Positions 25,644 to 35,251 of a stretch of DNA of 64,000 nucleotides are shown piece by piece; position 1 is the first letter of the stretch; the number at the start of each line of letters is the position of its first letter. Source of the DNA: CAJINA01 sp964636125 (GTDB lineage Bacteria > Desulfobacterota > Desulfobacteria > Desulfobacterales > CAJINA01); assembly GCA_964636125.1 (NCBI GenBank), contig CAZWPX010000007.1:1-64000 (forward strand), in the 5' to 3' direction. Under the pieces are notes generated by a model that saw only the letters and a list, made by a program, of their open reading frames with translations, was not told the DNA's origin and searched no databases. A program made the position numbers and the translations under genes.

Positions 25644-27292
25644 AGCGATTTCTACCAGCCGTTTGCAATATAAAAGCCCATCCCGTCCTCGTGGGCTTGC
25701 TGCTACTGGCCCTGCTGGCATCACGGCGGTGGCAGCAGTTGGTATCACCCCAGGTATGGGCGGAAGAGGGCACCCAGGTTCTGGCAGGGTTCATCAACAA
25801 TGGCTGGGGGGCCCTTTTCGAGCCGGTCAACGGCTACCTGATCACCATACCCAAGTTGATTTCGTATACGGCAATGTCAGCGTCCTTTTCATATTATCCC
25901 GTCATGGCCCTCGTGCTGACCTGGCTGTTTATCATCGGCGTCTGCCTCGCGGTCGCATATTCCCCAACGATGCTTCGTGGTCCTGTTTTCTGTGCCATTG
26001 CAGCTTTGAGTGTTCCCTCGGATCCCGAAGTCTTCGGTTTGCCGCTGTATACATTCTGGTGGAGCTCCCTGCTGTTATTCCTGGTTGCTCTCTGGGATGC
26101 GCGGGTTCCGAAAACCGGCTTACGACTGACATACGTCTTCTTAGGAGGGTTATCCTCACCGCTCATTGTCGCCATTTTACCGGTTTTGTACTTTCGAGTC
26201 TTTCTTTACCGATCCCGCAGCACCGAGAAGGCCGTGGCAACAACGGCGACGGTGATCGCCGGTGTCCAGCTTGCCCTTATCCTGCAAAGTACAGCGGGCA
26301 GCGCCCCCCCCGTATCATCGTTTTTCACATTTATCATACCAAAATTCTTCGGTTATTACCTCAGCGGCCCTTACGCAAAAAACATCGGGCTGTTGTGGCT
26401 GGCAGGGCTGACGTTGTCGGGTATGATCGCCTGGTGGCTGATCCGTGAACGCCGCAGGCCCGTTGCCTGGATCACCACGTATCTCCTGGCCGTTTCCATT
26501 GCCCTGAGCGTCGCCCGCGTCGATCCGGCGATCATTCACCCGATATATGCAGGCCCGCGGTATTTCTTTTTTAGCTATGTGATCACCAGCTGGGTCCTAA
26601 TCCAACTGTTCATTGACAGCACCGATGCCGCGTTGGTCCGGACAGCTGCAGGCGTTGTGCTCACCGCCGCCCACATCAATGCAGTAATCGTTTGGTCGCG
26701 GTATCACGAGGACCTGATGTGGAAACACCATATTAACAGCTGCCGCAATTTTATAGAGTATGCGATTCCTGTGCATTATGACGGCAGGGCCGCGCTGGCC
26801 TGGGCGTTCGTGGTTTCCGGAACCGCATGCACCGACCTGCTGGCTAATGATGTCATGACCTCGCCGGAAACCATCGATCCTCTGCCGACGTTTCCCTTCA
26901 CCACCATTGATCCCGTCGATATAGAGAGGCAAAGACTATCCGTAGTAAAGATTGTTGATAATTCGATGTCCGGCACCGGTTATTTGCAATCAGTCGTTCC
27001 CGGGTATCCCGTCATCTGCTTTTACGACAAATCCGGTTCGGATACGGGAAGAATTGCTCTGGAATTGCAGCGTGGGGATACCCTCCTTTACCGTTCTGGC
27101 CCCATTAACGAGGGACAACGGCTTATCATCAAAGGGTATGAACATGAATTTCTCCAAGCGCTGGCGCCATCGGCTGAATGGGTTGGGTTGTCCTTTGCAA
27201 ACGGAAGGCTGCCCCCGCGATTTACCGTGATTATCGAGGACAGGGGGAAGCGGAGGGGGGAGTGGTCGGCGGTTGCGATTGCGGCCCCCTGA
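25640..27292 (+). CDS. Polytopic membrane protein, possibly GT-C-type glycosyltransferase
   Basis: A 550-residue protein with about ten to twelve hydrophobic helices between residues 15 and 360 (for example LVGLLLLALLA, VMALVLTWLFIIGVCLAV, LLLFLVALW) and a C-terminal soluble region of about 170 residues. An early acidic EEGTQ lies after the first helix, as in GT-C transferases that use lipid-linked sugars, but no diagnostic domain is certain. It overlaps the GT2 gene by four bases (ATGA), and the pair would form a usual two-step set: GT2 makes a polyprenyl-phosphate sugar and the membrane protein transfers it outside. It is convergent with asnS, ten bases away. GT-C assignment is inference from context. 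Confidence 0.8.
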   Translation: MKRFLPAVCNIKAHPVLVGLLLLALLASRRWQQLVSPQVWAEEGTQVLAGFINNGWGALFEPVNGYLITIPKLISYTAMSASFSYYPVMALVLTWLFIIGVCLAVAYSPTMLRGPVFCAIAALSVPSDPEVFGLPLYTFWWSSLLLFLVALWDARVPKTGLRLTYVFLGGLSSPLIVAILPVLYFRVFLYRSRSTEKAVATTATVIAGVQLALILQSTAGSAPPVSSFFTFIIPKFFGYYLSGPYAKNIGLLWLAGLTLSGMIAWWLIRERRRPVAWITTYLLAVSIALSVARVDPAIIHPIYAGPRYFFFSYVITSWVLIQLFIDSTDAALVRTAAGVVLTAAHINAVIVWSRYHEDLMWKHHINSCRNFIEYAIPVHYDGRAALAWAFVVSGTACTDLLANDVMTSPETIDPLPTFPFTTIDPVDIERQRLSVVKIVDNSMSGTGYLQSVVPGYPVICFYDKSGSDTGRIALELQRGDTLLYRSGPINEGQRLIIKGYEHEFLQALAPSAEWVGLSFANGRLPPRFTVIIEDRGKRRGEWSAVAIAAP

Positions 27293-27302
27293 ACAGTGGT
27301 GC

Positions 27303-28685
27303 CTAGAATTCAATACTGCCGGGCGTCCGGGGAAATGGTATCACGTCCCGAATATTGGAGATACCGGTCAGCAGCATCAATACCCGTTCAAACCCCATCC
27401 CAAATCCACTGTGCGCGACGCTGCCGTACCGCCGGGCATCCAGATACCACCAGTAGGGTTCTTTGGAAATCCCGGTTTCAGCGATGCGGGCCTCAAGGAC
27501 ATCCAGCCGCTCTTCACGCTGGCTGCCGCCGATAATCTCGCCAATTCTGGGAACCAGCACATCCATGGCCGCCACCGTGCGGTCATCCTCGTTTAAGCGC
27601 ATGTAGAAGGGTTTGATCGTTTTGGGGTAATCGTAAAGAATAACGGGCTTTTTAAAATGCTGCTCGGCCAGGTAGCGTTCATGCTCGGATTGAAGGTCTT
27701 TTCCGAAAGAGACTTCGTATTCGAATTTTTTCCCGGCGGTTTTTAAAATATCGATGGCCGCCTCATAGGGCAGTCGCACAAAGTCGGAAGAGACAATTGT
27801 TTCCAGGGTTGGCATTAAGGCTTTATCAACAAAGCGGGCAAACAGGTTAAGATCATCCGCGCAGTTATCCATGATCCAGGTGATCAGGAATTTGAGTAAA
27901 TCTTCTCCCAGCGTCATATTACCGTCCAGGTCGCAAAAAGCCATTTCCGGTTCTACCATCCAGAATTCGGCCACATGGCGGCTGGTATTGGAATTTTCCG
28001 CCCGAAAAGTAGGGCCAAACGTGTATACGTCCCCGAGAGAGAGGGCCAGCATTTCAGCTGAAAGTTGACCTGAAACAGTCAGGTTGGCTTCAGCCCCGAA
28101 AAAGTCTTCAGAAAAATCGGCCACGCCGTCCTTTACCTGGGCCCGGTCCGGACCCAGGGTCGTAATCCTGAAGAGCTCCCCGGCCCCTTCACAGTCTGAA
28201 CCCGTTATAATCGGGGTGTGAATATACCGAAAGTCTCTTTCCCTGAAAAATTTATGGATCGCATAGGAAAGTTCGGAGCGAATTCTAAACACGGCGCCAT
28301 ATTTGTTGGTTCGCGGGCGCAGGTGGGCGATGGACCTTAAGAATTCGTCGGTGTGCCTCTTTTTCTGCAGGGGAAAGGAGTCCGGGGCCATATTGATAAC
28401 AACCACCTCTTTGGCCTGAATTTCCCAACTCTGGCCTTTGCCCTGGGATTCAACCAGTCGGCCGGTTACCGTAAGTGCGGACCCGGTTGATATTTTCTTG
28501 ATCTCTGCGTAGCTCTCCAGGGTGTCATCCGCAACTACCTGTATGTTCTTAAGGCAGGACCCGTCGTTGATTTCCAGGAAAGAAAATCCTTTTGAATTCC
28601 GGCGGGTCCTGACCCAGCCTTTGATCAGCACCGTATCCTGCGGGCGGTCTGAGTTCAACAGCCTGGCAATTTTTGTACGTTTCAT
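27303..28685 (-). CDS. asnS: Asparaginyl-tRNA synthetase
   Basis: AsnRS charges tRNA-Asn with asparagine using ATP in the cytoplasm. The 460 residues include an N-terminal OB-fold anticodon-binding domain (VLIKGWVRTRRNSKGFSFLE), then a class II catalytic core with motif 2 region FRAENSNTSRHVAEFWMVEPE and motif 3 GFGMGFERVLML, ending in the usual FPRTPGSIEF. The spacing and length are those of AsnRS rather than AspRS. Start at 28685 (ATG). It is transcribed toward the glycan cassette and convergent with it; the gene before it on the same strand is the HtrA-like protease, separated by a repeat element. Confidence 0.96.
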   Translation of the reverse strand: MKRTKIARLLNSDRPQDTVLIKGWVRTRRNSKGFSFLEINDGSCLKNIQVVADDTLESYAEIKKISTGSALTVTGRLVESQGKGQSWEIQAKEVVVINMAPDSFPLQKKRHTDEFLRSIAHLRPRTNKYGAVFRIRSELSYAIHKFFRERDFRYIHTPIITGSDCEGAGELFRITTLGPDRAQVKDGVADFSEDFFGAEANLTVSGQLSAEMLALSLGDVYTFGPTFRAENSNTSRHVAEFWMVEPEMAFCDLDGNMTLGEDLLKFLITWIMDNCADDLNLFARFVDKALMPTLETIVSSDFVRLPYEAAIDILKTAGKKFEYEVSFGKDLQSEHERYLAEQHFKKPVILYDYPKTIKPFYMRLNEDDRTVAAMDVLVPRIGEIIGGSQREERLDVLEARIAETGISKEPYWWYLDARRYGSVAHSGFGMGFERVLMLLTGISNIRDVIPFPRTPGSIEF

Positions 28686-28730
28686 TCCTTTTCCCCTTTC
28701 ACCGGCATTGCGGTGGGTTCATATCGTCTT

Positions 28731-28876
28731 TAGTGTCTATCCATAAAAGGCATCTTTTGACCCAGAGCGGCGTTTTCGTTCTTTTGAAATCCTCGGAATA
28801 GCGCGCTATGCCTGCGGTTTCAAAATCGCTCAAGCCTTGCTCTAAACCAAAATCTACCATTTCTGGACGGACACTA
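28731..28876. repeat. Palindromic MITE-like element, copy A
   Basis: A 146-bp element bounded by TA on both sides. The left end TAGTGTCTATCCATAAAAGG and the reverse complement of the right end share most bases over about 40 bp, so the element could fold into a long hairpin. Its internal sequence is closely similar to copy B at 50456-50603 throughout. It lies in the asnS-htrA gap (28686-28926), which has no gene. The TA at each edge is like the target duplication of mariner/IS630-type elements, but no transposase is present. Confidence 0.75.
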
Positions 28877-28926
28877 TCTCACTCGGTATGGGTATCCCTT
28901 AGCCAGAGGCTGGGGTCAGCCGCCGG

Positions 28927-30342
28927 TCAAAGGGTAATGGTTATGTAATAACCACGGGTCCCACGCTGCAGGAGCAGCACCACGGATTTTTTCCGCCGGA
29001 ATTTAACAATGGCGGCTTTAAAATCTTCGCGGTCGCCAATTTCTACATCATCAATCTGGCGGATCACATCCCCGGGTCCCACGCCTATTCTGGAAAGGTA
29101 GGTACCATTTCTAAGCTCGGTAATCAAAACACCGGATTCAGCTGCAATGCGGTATTTCAGGCGAATCTCCCGGGACAGGTCGGCCACCACGACACCCAGC
29201 AGGCGTTCGGCCAGGGCCAGGGCCTGCTCAGGCGGAAAGACCTTGGCACCTACGGAAGCGGACAGGACCTGATCCCTGCGTTTGAGTAGTATTTTAATGG
29301 TTTCCCCGGCTGAAACCCCGCGCATGATATCTTGGAAGGCGCTGTTGGACGGAACCGGACGGTTGTTGATTTTTAGTATAATATCACCGCTTTTGATTCC
29401 GGCAAGCTGCGCGGGACCCCGGGTGGTAACCGCCTCCACGATGACCCCTTTACCGGTAGGAATTTTATAGTATTCTACCAGCTGCCGGTTCAGGTCCTGG
29501 ACCAGCATACCAATCCAGGCCTGGATGACCTCGCCATAGGTAATCAGGTCGGTCACAATGCGGCGAGCCTTGTTGATGGGGATAGCAAACCCGATCCCGC
29601 GGGCATTGGCGTAAATGGCCGTATTGATACCGATCAGATCGCCGTTTATATTCAAGAGAGGTCCGCCCGAATTTCCAGGATTGATTGGGGCGTCTATCTG
29701 GATGAAGTCATGAAAGGTGCGGTTTTCCGTCCGGACGCTGCGGTTGATGGCGCTGATCACACCGGTGGAAACCGTATGGGAAAATCCGAAGGGGTTGCCG
29801 ATGGCAATGACTGTTTCGCCGATCAACAGGTCGTCACTGCGGCACATTTGAATATCCGGCAATTTGGATTGGGACTCAATTTTCAAGACTGCCAGGTCGG
29901 AATCGGGGTCGGCACCTACGATCTGGGCCCTGAATTCGCGTTCGTCCTTCAGGGTGACCGTAATCGTGCCCGCCCGGGTGATGACATGGGCGTTGGTCAG
30001 GATAAAGCCGCGCTGGCCGTCAATGATCACGCCGGAACCAAGATTTGTCCGCTTTTCATGCTGGTTGTATCCATGATCAAAAAAATCTTTAAAAAAACGG
30101 TCAAACAGCGGGTCTCCGCCGAAGGAATCAAAAGGGTTGCTTTGCTGGCGGGATTCATATTCCGAGCTGATATTGACAACAGCCGGCCCCACCCGCTTTA
30201 CTGTTTTGACAACCGCGTTTTCACGGTTATATTTTTCAGCAAGGCAAACGGGGGGCCCAAAGAGGCCAGATAAAAAAACATACAGGGCTAACAGCTTGAA
30301 TAAAAAGGTGCTATTATTAATTTTGGCAGGTCCTGCTGGCAT
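28927..30342 (-). CDS. HtrA/DegP-type periplasmic serine protease
   Basis: A 471-residue trypsin-like protease of the HtrA family. Residues 1-35 form a signal peptide ending CLAEKY. The catalytic triad is His 119 in NAHV, Asp 149 in DSDLAVLK, and Ser 225 in GNSGGPL. Two PDZ domains follow: the first near 265-360 with its RGPAQLAGIKSGDII loop, the second near 375-471 with GPGDVIRQIDDV. These proteins degrade or refold damaged envelope proteins. The ATG at 30342 has AAGGGA upstream. It is divergent from the radical SAM gene and has the repeat element downstream. Confidence 0.95.
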   Translation of the reverse strand: MPAGPAKINNSTFLFKLLALYVFLSGLFGPPVCLAEKYNRENAVVKTVKRVGPAVVNISSEYESRQQSNPFDSFGGDPLFDRFFKDFFDHGYNQHEKRTNLGSGVIIDGQRGFILTNAHVITRAGTITVTLKDEREFRAQIVGADPDSDLAVLKIESQSKLPDIQMCRSDDLLIGETVIAIGNPFGFSHTVSTGVISAINRSVRTENRTFHDFIQIDAPINPGNSGGPLLNINGDLIGINTAIYANARGIGFAIPINKARRIVTDLITYGEVIQAWIGMLVQDLNRQLVEYYKIPTGKGVIVEAVTTRGPAQLAGIKSGDIILKINNRPVPSNSAFQDIMRGVSAGETIKILLKRRDQVLSASVGAKVFPPEQALALAERLLGVVVADLSREIRLKYRIAAESGVLITELRNGTYLSRIGVGPGDVIRQIDDVEIGDREDFKAAIVKFRRKKSVVLLLQRGTRGYYITITL

Positions 30343-30384
30343 TCGAAGTCCCTTTCAATTCAAAAGAAGGTAAAAATTTATAAC

Positions 30385-32895
30385 ATGCACAAAAAAAGCG
30401 TTCAAGACTTACTGCCCCTTGTGGAACAACCGAGCCAGTATCTGGGCAATGAAATAAATAGTGTTCATAAGGACCCCCGGGATGTTGAGCTTAAGATGGC
30501 CCTTGCATTTCCCGACCTTTACCAGATTGGGACTTCCCATTTCGGCATGCAGATTCTTTACCATATTCTGAACAAAAAGAAATCTATTGTGGCCGAGCGG
30601 GTTTTTGCGCCGGGCAGCGACATGGAAGCCCAGTTGCGGGAGTCCGGCCTGCCGCTGACCACGCTTGAAACCCGCATACCGCTGAACAAGCTGGATATCA
30701 TCGGGTTCAGCCTGCTGTACGAGCTGAACTACACCAATATTCTCACCATGCTTGACCTGGGTCAGATTCCTTTTTTTGACAGAGAGCGGGGTGATGGTGA
30801 TCCCCTGATCATTGCCGGAGGACCCTGCACGTGCAACCCAGAACCTGTGGCTGATTTCTTTGATGCCGTTGTGATAGGTGATGGCGAAGAGGTTATCCGG
30901 CATATGACCGATGCCTGGCTCGCGTGGAAGAGAGGTGGTGCATCCGGGAAGGAGCAGTTGCTGGCACACTGGGACACCCTCGAGGGCGTTTACGTCCCCT
31001 CTTTCTACCAGGCCGGATATGATAAATACGGGTTCCAGACCCTGGCACCGGTCAAAACCGGTAAAGCGAATGTAAAACGCGCATTGGTGAACGATCTTGA
31101 CCGGGCGCCGTTTCCCTTTTCCCCATTGATTCCATTTGGTAAACCGGTTCACGACCGGTTGCGACTGGAGCTTTCGCGAGGCTGCACACGGGGCTGCCGG
31201 TTTTGCCAGGCAGGCATGATTTACAGGCCGGTACGTGAAAGGTCAGCCCGCAACCTGATAGACCTTTCCCGGGCAGGCCTTGTAAATACCGGCTATGAAG
31301 ACCTTTCTCTTTTATCCTTGAGTACCGGGGATTACAGTCACATCTCCGGCCTCATGGAAAATTTGATGGCCACCTGTGAGAAAGAACACATTGCCATCTC
31401 CCTGCCATCATTGCGCGCCGGTACCCTGACACCGGAGTTGATGCGGCAGATAAAGCGGGTACGCAAAACCGGGTTTACCATTGCCCCGGAAGCCGGCAGC
31501 CAGCGCCTGCGGGATGTTATCAATAAAAACATTACAGCCGAAGACATTCATAAGACCGTAGACGATGCGTTTGATCTTGGCTGGAAACTTGTTAAACTCT
31601 ATTTTATGACCGGGCTGCCCACTGAAACCCGGGCTGACCTTGAGGCGATCGTAGAACTTGTCAGGGAACTGAAAAAGGGTGGTCGCGGTAAATCACGCCG
31701 GCGCAATATAAATGTGAGTGTGGGGACATTTATCCCCAAGCCGCACACGCCTTTTCAGTGGGCCCCCCAGATATCCCTGCAGCAGGCCCGGGAAAACCTG
31801 ACCTGGCTCAAAAAGGAGCTGAAAATACCGGGCGTCCAGTTTAAATGGCAGAACCCTGAAATCAGTTTACTGGAGGGCCTCTGGTCGCGGGGGGACCGCA
31901 GACTCAGCCAGCTGCTGGTGGAAGCTTACAATAAAGGCTGCCGGTTTGATGGCTGGGGAGATAAATTGCGACTGGATCTCTGGCAGACCGCTATTCAGGA
32001 ACAAGGGGTTGATGTTGATTTTTATACCCGCCGTGAGCGGGCCCTTGATGAGCCGCTTCCCTGGGATGTCATTGACAGTCGGGTTTCCAAAAGCTTCCTC
32101 CAGGCGGAGTGGCAGGCGGCCGAGAGCGGCCGTATGTCGGGTGATTGCCGGCAAGGCGATTGTAACGACTGCGGGGTTTGTGATTTTCAAACGATTGAAC
32201 CCCGACTCTCCCCGGCCCCAGAGGCCAGGCCGATTGATCAAAGCCGGACACCCCCTGGTGGAGATGATCAGTTCCAGAAAGTGGAGGTCACCTTTTCAAA
32301 GACGGGTGATGCACGCTTTCTCGGCCACCTGGAAATGGCCAGTGTGTTTGTACGGGCCCTGAAAAGAGCTAACCTGGCGGTGCAGTTTACCCAGGGGCAC
32401 CACCCGAAAGCCAAAATCTCATTCCAGGATACTTTACCGCTTGGAATGGAGAGCCTGGAAGAAAAATTCACCATAGCTCTCGCTGACTCTGTTGACCCAA
32501 AATCACTTCTCAACCAGCTTAATCCGGAACTGCCCAGGGGCTTACAGGCCCACGCCATTGGCAGGGTATTCAAAAAGAAGACTTTGAACGCAAAACCACT
32601 GCAATACGCGGTGACCCTTGCAGGGGGCGATTTCCAGGCTTCCCGGATAGAAGCGTTTATGTACGCGGACAGCTGGATATTTAAAAAGCCCGGAAAAAAA
32701 GGACGCATTAAAACGCTGGATCTTAAAAAAATGGTTGAAAACATTGCAATTTCGTCCGAAAAAGAGCTATTTGTCAGTTTAATATCCGATTCAGGCAAGA
32801 CCATCCGGCCGGCGGACGTTATGCGCAGTGTTTTTGAGCTTGATCCCGGATTGATAAAAAGGGCCCGGATTGTAAAACGAGGCGCCGGAAAGTAA
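30385..32895 (+). CDS. Fused B12-binding-like radical SAM protein and DUF2344 protein
   Basis: The 836-residue protein combines the TIGR03960 radical SAM family (residues 1 to about 610) with the TIGR03936/DUF2344 family (about 630-836). An N-terminal cobalamin-binding-like Rossmann part precedes the radical SAM cluster site CTRGCRFC (Cys 264, 268, 271), which would hold a [4Fe-4S] cluster for SAM cleavage. The C-terminal part begins with KVEVTFSKTGDARFLGHLEM and carries HHPKAKISFQDTLPLGMES. In many bacteria these two proteins are adjacent or fused and lie beside RNase E/G, as here (47 bases to rng). The reaction is unknown; tRNA or rRNA modification is a common suggestion but not established. 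Confidence 0.93.
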   Translation: MHKKSVQDLLPLVEQPSQYLGNEINSVHKDPRDVELKMALAFPDLYQIGTSHFGMQILYHILNKKKSIVAERVFAPGSDMEAQLRESGLPLTTLETRIPLNKLDIIGFSLLYELNYTNILTMLDLGQIPFFDRERGDGDPLIIAGGPCTCNPEPVADFFDAVVIGDGEEVIRHMTDAWLAWKRGGASGKEQLLAHWDTLEGVYVPSFYQAGYDKYGFQTLAPVKTGKANVKRALVNDLDRAPFPFSPLIPFGKPVHDRLRLELSRGCTRGCRFCQAGMIYRPVRERSARNLIDLSRAGLVNTGYEDLSLLSLSTGDYSHISGLMENLMATCEKEHIAISLPSLRAGTLTPELMRQIKRVRKTGFTIAPEAGSQRLRDVINKNITAEDIHKTVDDAFDLGWKLVKLYFMTGLPTETRADLEAIVELVRELKKGGRGKSRRRNINVSVGTFIPKPHTPFQWAPQISLQQARENLTWLKKELKIPGVQFKWQNPEISLLEGLWSRGDRRLSQLLVEAYNKGCRFDGWGDKLRLDLWQTAIQEQGVDVDFYTRRERALDEPLPWDVIDSRVSKSFLQAEWQAAESGRMSGDCRQGDCNDCGVCDFQTIEPRLSPAPEARPIDQSRTPPGGDDQFQKVEVTFSKTGDARFLGHLEMASVFVRALKRANLAVQFTQGHHPKAKISFQDTLPLGMESLEEKFTIALADSVDPKSLLNQLNPELPRGLQAHAIGRVFKKKTLNAKPLQYAVTLAGGDFQASRIEAFMYADSWIFKKPGKKGRIKTLDLKKMVENIAISSEKELFVSLISDSGKTIRPADVMRSVFELDPGLIKRARIVKRGAGK

Positions 32896-32941
32896 AAGAC
32901 GGACTGGGCTTCCTGGAACTAATTAAATTACAGGGAAAAGC

Positions 32942-34492
32942 ATGTATCGAAGACTGATTGTGAATGTGGCAGAACACGAAACCCGGGTCGCTATCCAGGA
33001 GGATGGGACCATTGTTGAGTTGTTTGTACAAAGAAAGGACGGGGCTGACATTGCCGGCAACATCTACAAGGGGCGGGTGCAGAGAGTTCTACCGGGCATG
33101 CAGGCGGCATTTATTAATATAGGCCTGGAACAAGCCGCGTTTTTGCACGTCAATGATGTCATTGATGAACGCAGTTCTGGTATCGGGGAGTATGCCCGGG
33201 CCTTTAATGGCGACCAGGTTGCCGGCAAAACCCCTGAGGTTGACCCGGATGCCGATCAGGATCTTGAAGCGGGTCCTGCCGGGGAAAAGCACATTGAGGA
33301 GATGCTTCGGGAGGGGCAGGAAATTCTGGTCCATGTGGCCAAATCACCCATTGGCACCAAGGGTGCCCGGGTTACCGGTCATATCTCTTTGCCGGGACGA
33401 TATCTGGTGCTTATGCCCACCTCCGATCATATCGGCGTTTCCCGCAAAATAGAAGACGATGCCGAGAGAAGCCGGCTCAAAGAGTTGGTCAATGCGCTCC
33501 GGGAGGACAAGGTCGGTTATATTGCGCGCACAGCGGGAGAGGGAATCGATCATAGAAAGATGTCCCAGGAGATGAAATTTCTCAATAATCTCTGGAAAAA
33601 TATTCGCAAAAGGTACCAGGCGGCCTCTGCTCCCGCATTGCTGCACAAGGAGTTGGATGTCAGTTTAAGGGCTCTGCGTGACCTGCTGACCAGCGAAGCC
33701 GAGAAACTGATTATCGACTCCCGGCGGGCCTACGAAAAGATCAAACGGTTTATTGAGACCTTTATGCCCGGTCTGCAAAATACCATAGAGCTTTACGATG
33801 GCGGTGAACCAATTTTCGACGCCTACAACCTGGAAGGCGATATCTCCAGGGCGCTTCAAAAGAAAGTCTGGCTTAAATCCGGGGGATACATCGTTATCGA
33901 ACAGACCGAAGCGCTCGTGGCCATAGATGTTAATACCGGTCGCTACGTCGGCAAGCATAACCTGGAAGAGACCATTTTGAAAACCAACCTGGAAGCGGTC
34001 AAAGAGATCGCCTACCAGGTGCGTCTGCGCGACATTGGCGGTATTATCATTTTAGATTTTATCGACATGGAAAAAAAATCGAACCAGGACAAGATCCACA
34101 ATGCCTTTAAAGAGGCTCTTAGAAAGGACCGCAGCAAAATCAATATACTGCCTTTTTCAGAAATGGGCCTGATCCAGATGACTCGCAAGAGGGTGAAAAA
34201 ATCATTGACGAGCCATTTGTGCGAACCCTGTTTTTACTGCGAAGGCGCCGGGTACCAGATTTCCAGGCGAACAATCTGTTTCAATATTTACAGAGAGATA
34301 TTAGGTGCCGCGCAGGACATGACCGGTGAACGCTTCACCCTGCGGGTGCACCCGGAAATTGCAGAATACCTGCATGGGGAGGAAAACCGGATTATCATAT
34401 CCTTGGAGCAGATCATCGGAAAACCAATTGTAATTTACCCGCATAAGGAATTTCATATGGAGGAGTTTGACATTTTCGAATGCCGGGCTTGA
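32942..34492 (+). CDS. rng: Ribonuclease G/E family endoribonuclease
   Basis: RNase G cuts single-stranded AU-rich RNA and matures rRNA ends. The 516-residue protein is the short form lacking the RNase E scaffold tail. It begins with RRLIVNVAEHETRVA, then an S1 domain (GNIYKGRVQRVLPGMQAAF), AIDVNTG near 326-332 and the metal-binding DIGGIIILDFIDM (Asp near 371). The zinc-link cysteines are in HLCEPC (Cys near 426 and 429). The ATG at 32942 follows an AGGGAAAAGC stretch. It is the second gene after the radical SAM fusion, a common arrangement. Confidence 0.96.
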   Translation: MYRRLIVNVAEHETRVAIQEDGTIVELFVQRKDGADIAGNIYKGRVQRVLPGMQAAFINIGLEQAAFLHVNDVIDERSSGIGEYARAFNGDQVAGKTPEVDPDADQDLEAGPAGEKHIEEMLREGQEILVHVAKSPIGTKGARVTGHISLPGRYLVLMPTSDHIGVSRKIEDDAERSRLKELVNALREDKVGYIARTAGEGIDHRKMSQEMKFLNNLWKNIRKRYQAASAPALLHKELDVSLRALRDLLTSEAEKLIIDSRRAYEKIKRFIETFMPGLQNTIELYDGGEPIFDAYNLEGDISRALQKKVWLKSGGYIVIEQTEALVAIDVNTGRYVGKHNLEETILKTNLEAVKEIAYQVRLRDIGGIIILDFIDMEKKSNQDKIHNAFKEALRKDRSKINILPFSEMGLIQMTRKRVKKSLTSHLCEPCFYCEGAGYQISRRTICFNIYREILGAAQDMTGERFTLRVHPEIAEYLHGEENRIIISLEQIIGKPIVIYPHKEFHMEEFDIFECRA

Positions 34493-34507
34493 ACGCCGAA
34501 TTCGAAC

Positions 34508-34537
34508 TTGACATAATCACAAGGGTATGCATATGAT
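34508..34537 (+). promoter_or_regulatory. Sigma70 promoter for rpmH
   Basis: TTGACA (34508-34513), an 18-base spacer and TATGAT (34532-34537) form one of the strongest promoter matches in the window, about 80 bp upstream of rpmH, as expected for a ribosomal protein gene. Confidence 0.7.
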
Positions 34538-34618
34538 ACTCGATTGCGTTGGGTTTAGTTAACAGACACAAATATTCAACGATTATAACGAAAATCACGA
34601 TAGAAGGAAAAAGTTAAA

Positions 34619-34753
34619 ATGAAAAGGACATTTCAACCAAGCAGGATCAAAAGAGCGCGAACACACGGGTTCAGAAAAAGAATGTCAACCAAGGCCGGCC
34701 GGCGGATCATTAACCGTCGCCGCGCCAGAGGCAGAGCGCGGCTTGCCTGTTAG
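34619..34753 (+). CDS. rpmH: 50S ribosomal protein L34
   Basis: A 44-residue protein, very basic, opening MKRTFQPSRIKRARTHGFRK with the KRxRxHGF pattern that identifies L34, then STKAGRRIINRRRARGRARL. It binds 23S rRNA in the large subunit. It is followed by rnpA as in most bacteria. The start ATG follows an AGAAGGAAAAAG stretch, a good ribosome binding site, and the promoter at 34508-34537 drives it. The length is exactly typical. Confidence 0.98.
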   Translation: MKRTFQPSRIKRARTHGFRKRMSTKAGRRIINRRRARGRARLAC

Positions 34754-34780
34754 TTTTCGATATTATTCGGATAGACACTT

Positions 34781-34819
34781 AGAAAAAAGAATCCGTCCAA
34801 AGGGCGCATTCTTTTTTCT
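34781..34819 (+). terminator. AT-rich hairpin between rpmH and rnpA
   Basis: A 12-bp perfect stem (34781-34792 with 34808-34819) with six T in its right arm lies 27 bp after rpmH. The stem is A/T rich so weak, and might work as partial terminator that keeps rnpA output lower than rpmH output. Confidence 0.5.
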
Positions 34820-34858
34820 CATTGGTCAGTCGAAAAATTAACGGGCCTTTAAGTCCGC

Positions 34859-35251
34859 ATGGCTGCCGGTAAAAGTCATGGAAGCAAATTGAAAACAGAG
34901 GGTTACCCCAAAACCGTTCGTCTGCTTAAAAGGAGCGCGTACCTGCAGCTCTCCAAAGCCGGGGCTCGTTGTCACAAAAAAGACTTTCTGTGTATCTTCC
35001 GGAAAGGGGGGGGCAACAGGTCACGGCTGGGCATCACCGTTACCCGGAAAGTCGGCTGTGCAGCCCGCCGAAATCGGATCAAAAGGTTGTGCCGGGAATA
35101 TTTTCGGCGAAACCGAAATCGACTGGGGGGTATTTGGGATCTCAATATTATTGCCCGGCATAGCGCAGCGGTTGCCAGTCGTGAACAGGCCCTGATTCAG
35201 CTGAATGAGATATTCGAGTCCATTGCGGAGAACCAGACATCAGAACGATAA
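34859..35251 (+). CDS. rnpA: Ribonuclease P protein component
   Basis: RnpA is the protein subunit of RNase P, which trims the 5' ends of tRNA precursors. The 130-residue basic protein carries the RNR signature RRNRIKRLCREYFRRNR near 74-90, after GITVTRKVGCAARRN. The family is usually 110-130 residues. The ATG at 34859 is the only good standard start; its ribosome site is weak, and initiation a little downstream is not excluded. It overlaps yidD, as in many bacteria. Confidence 0.94.
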   Translation: MAAGKSHGSKLKTEGYPKTVRLLKRSAYLQLSKAGARCHKKDFLCIFRKGGGNRSRLGITVTRKVGCAARRNRIKRLCREYFRRNRNRLGGIWDLNIIARHSAAVASREQALIQLNEIFESIAENQTSER

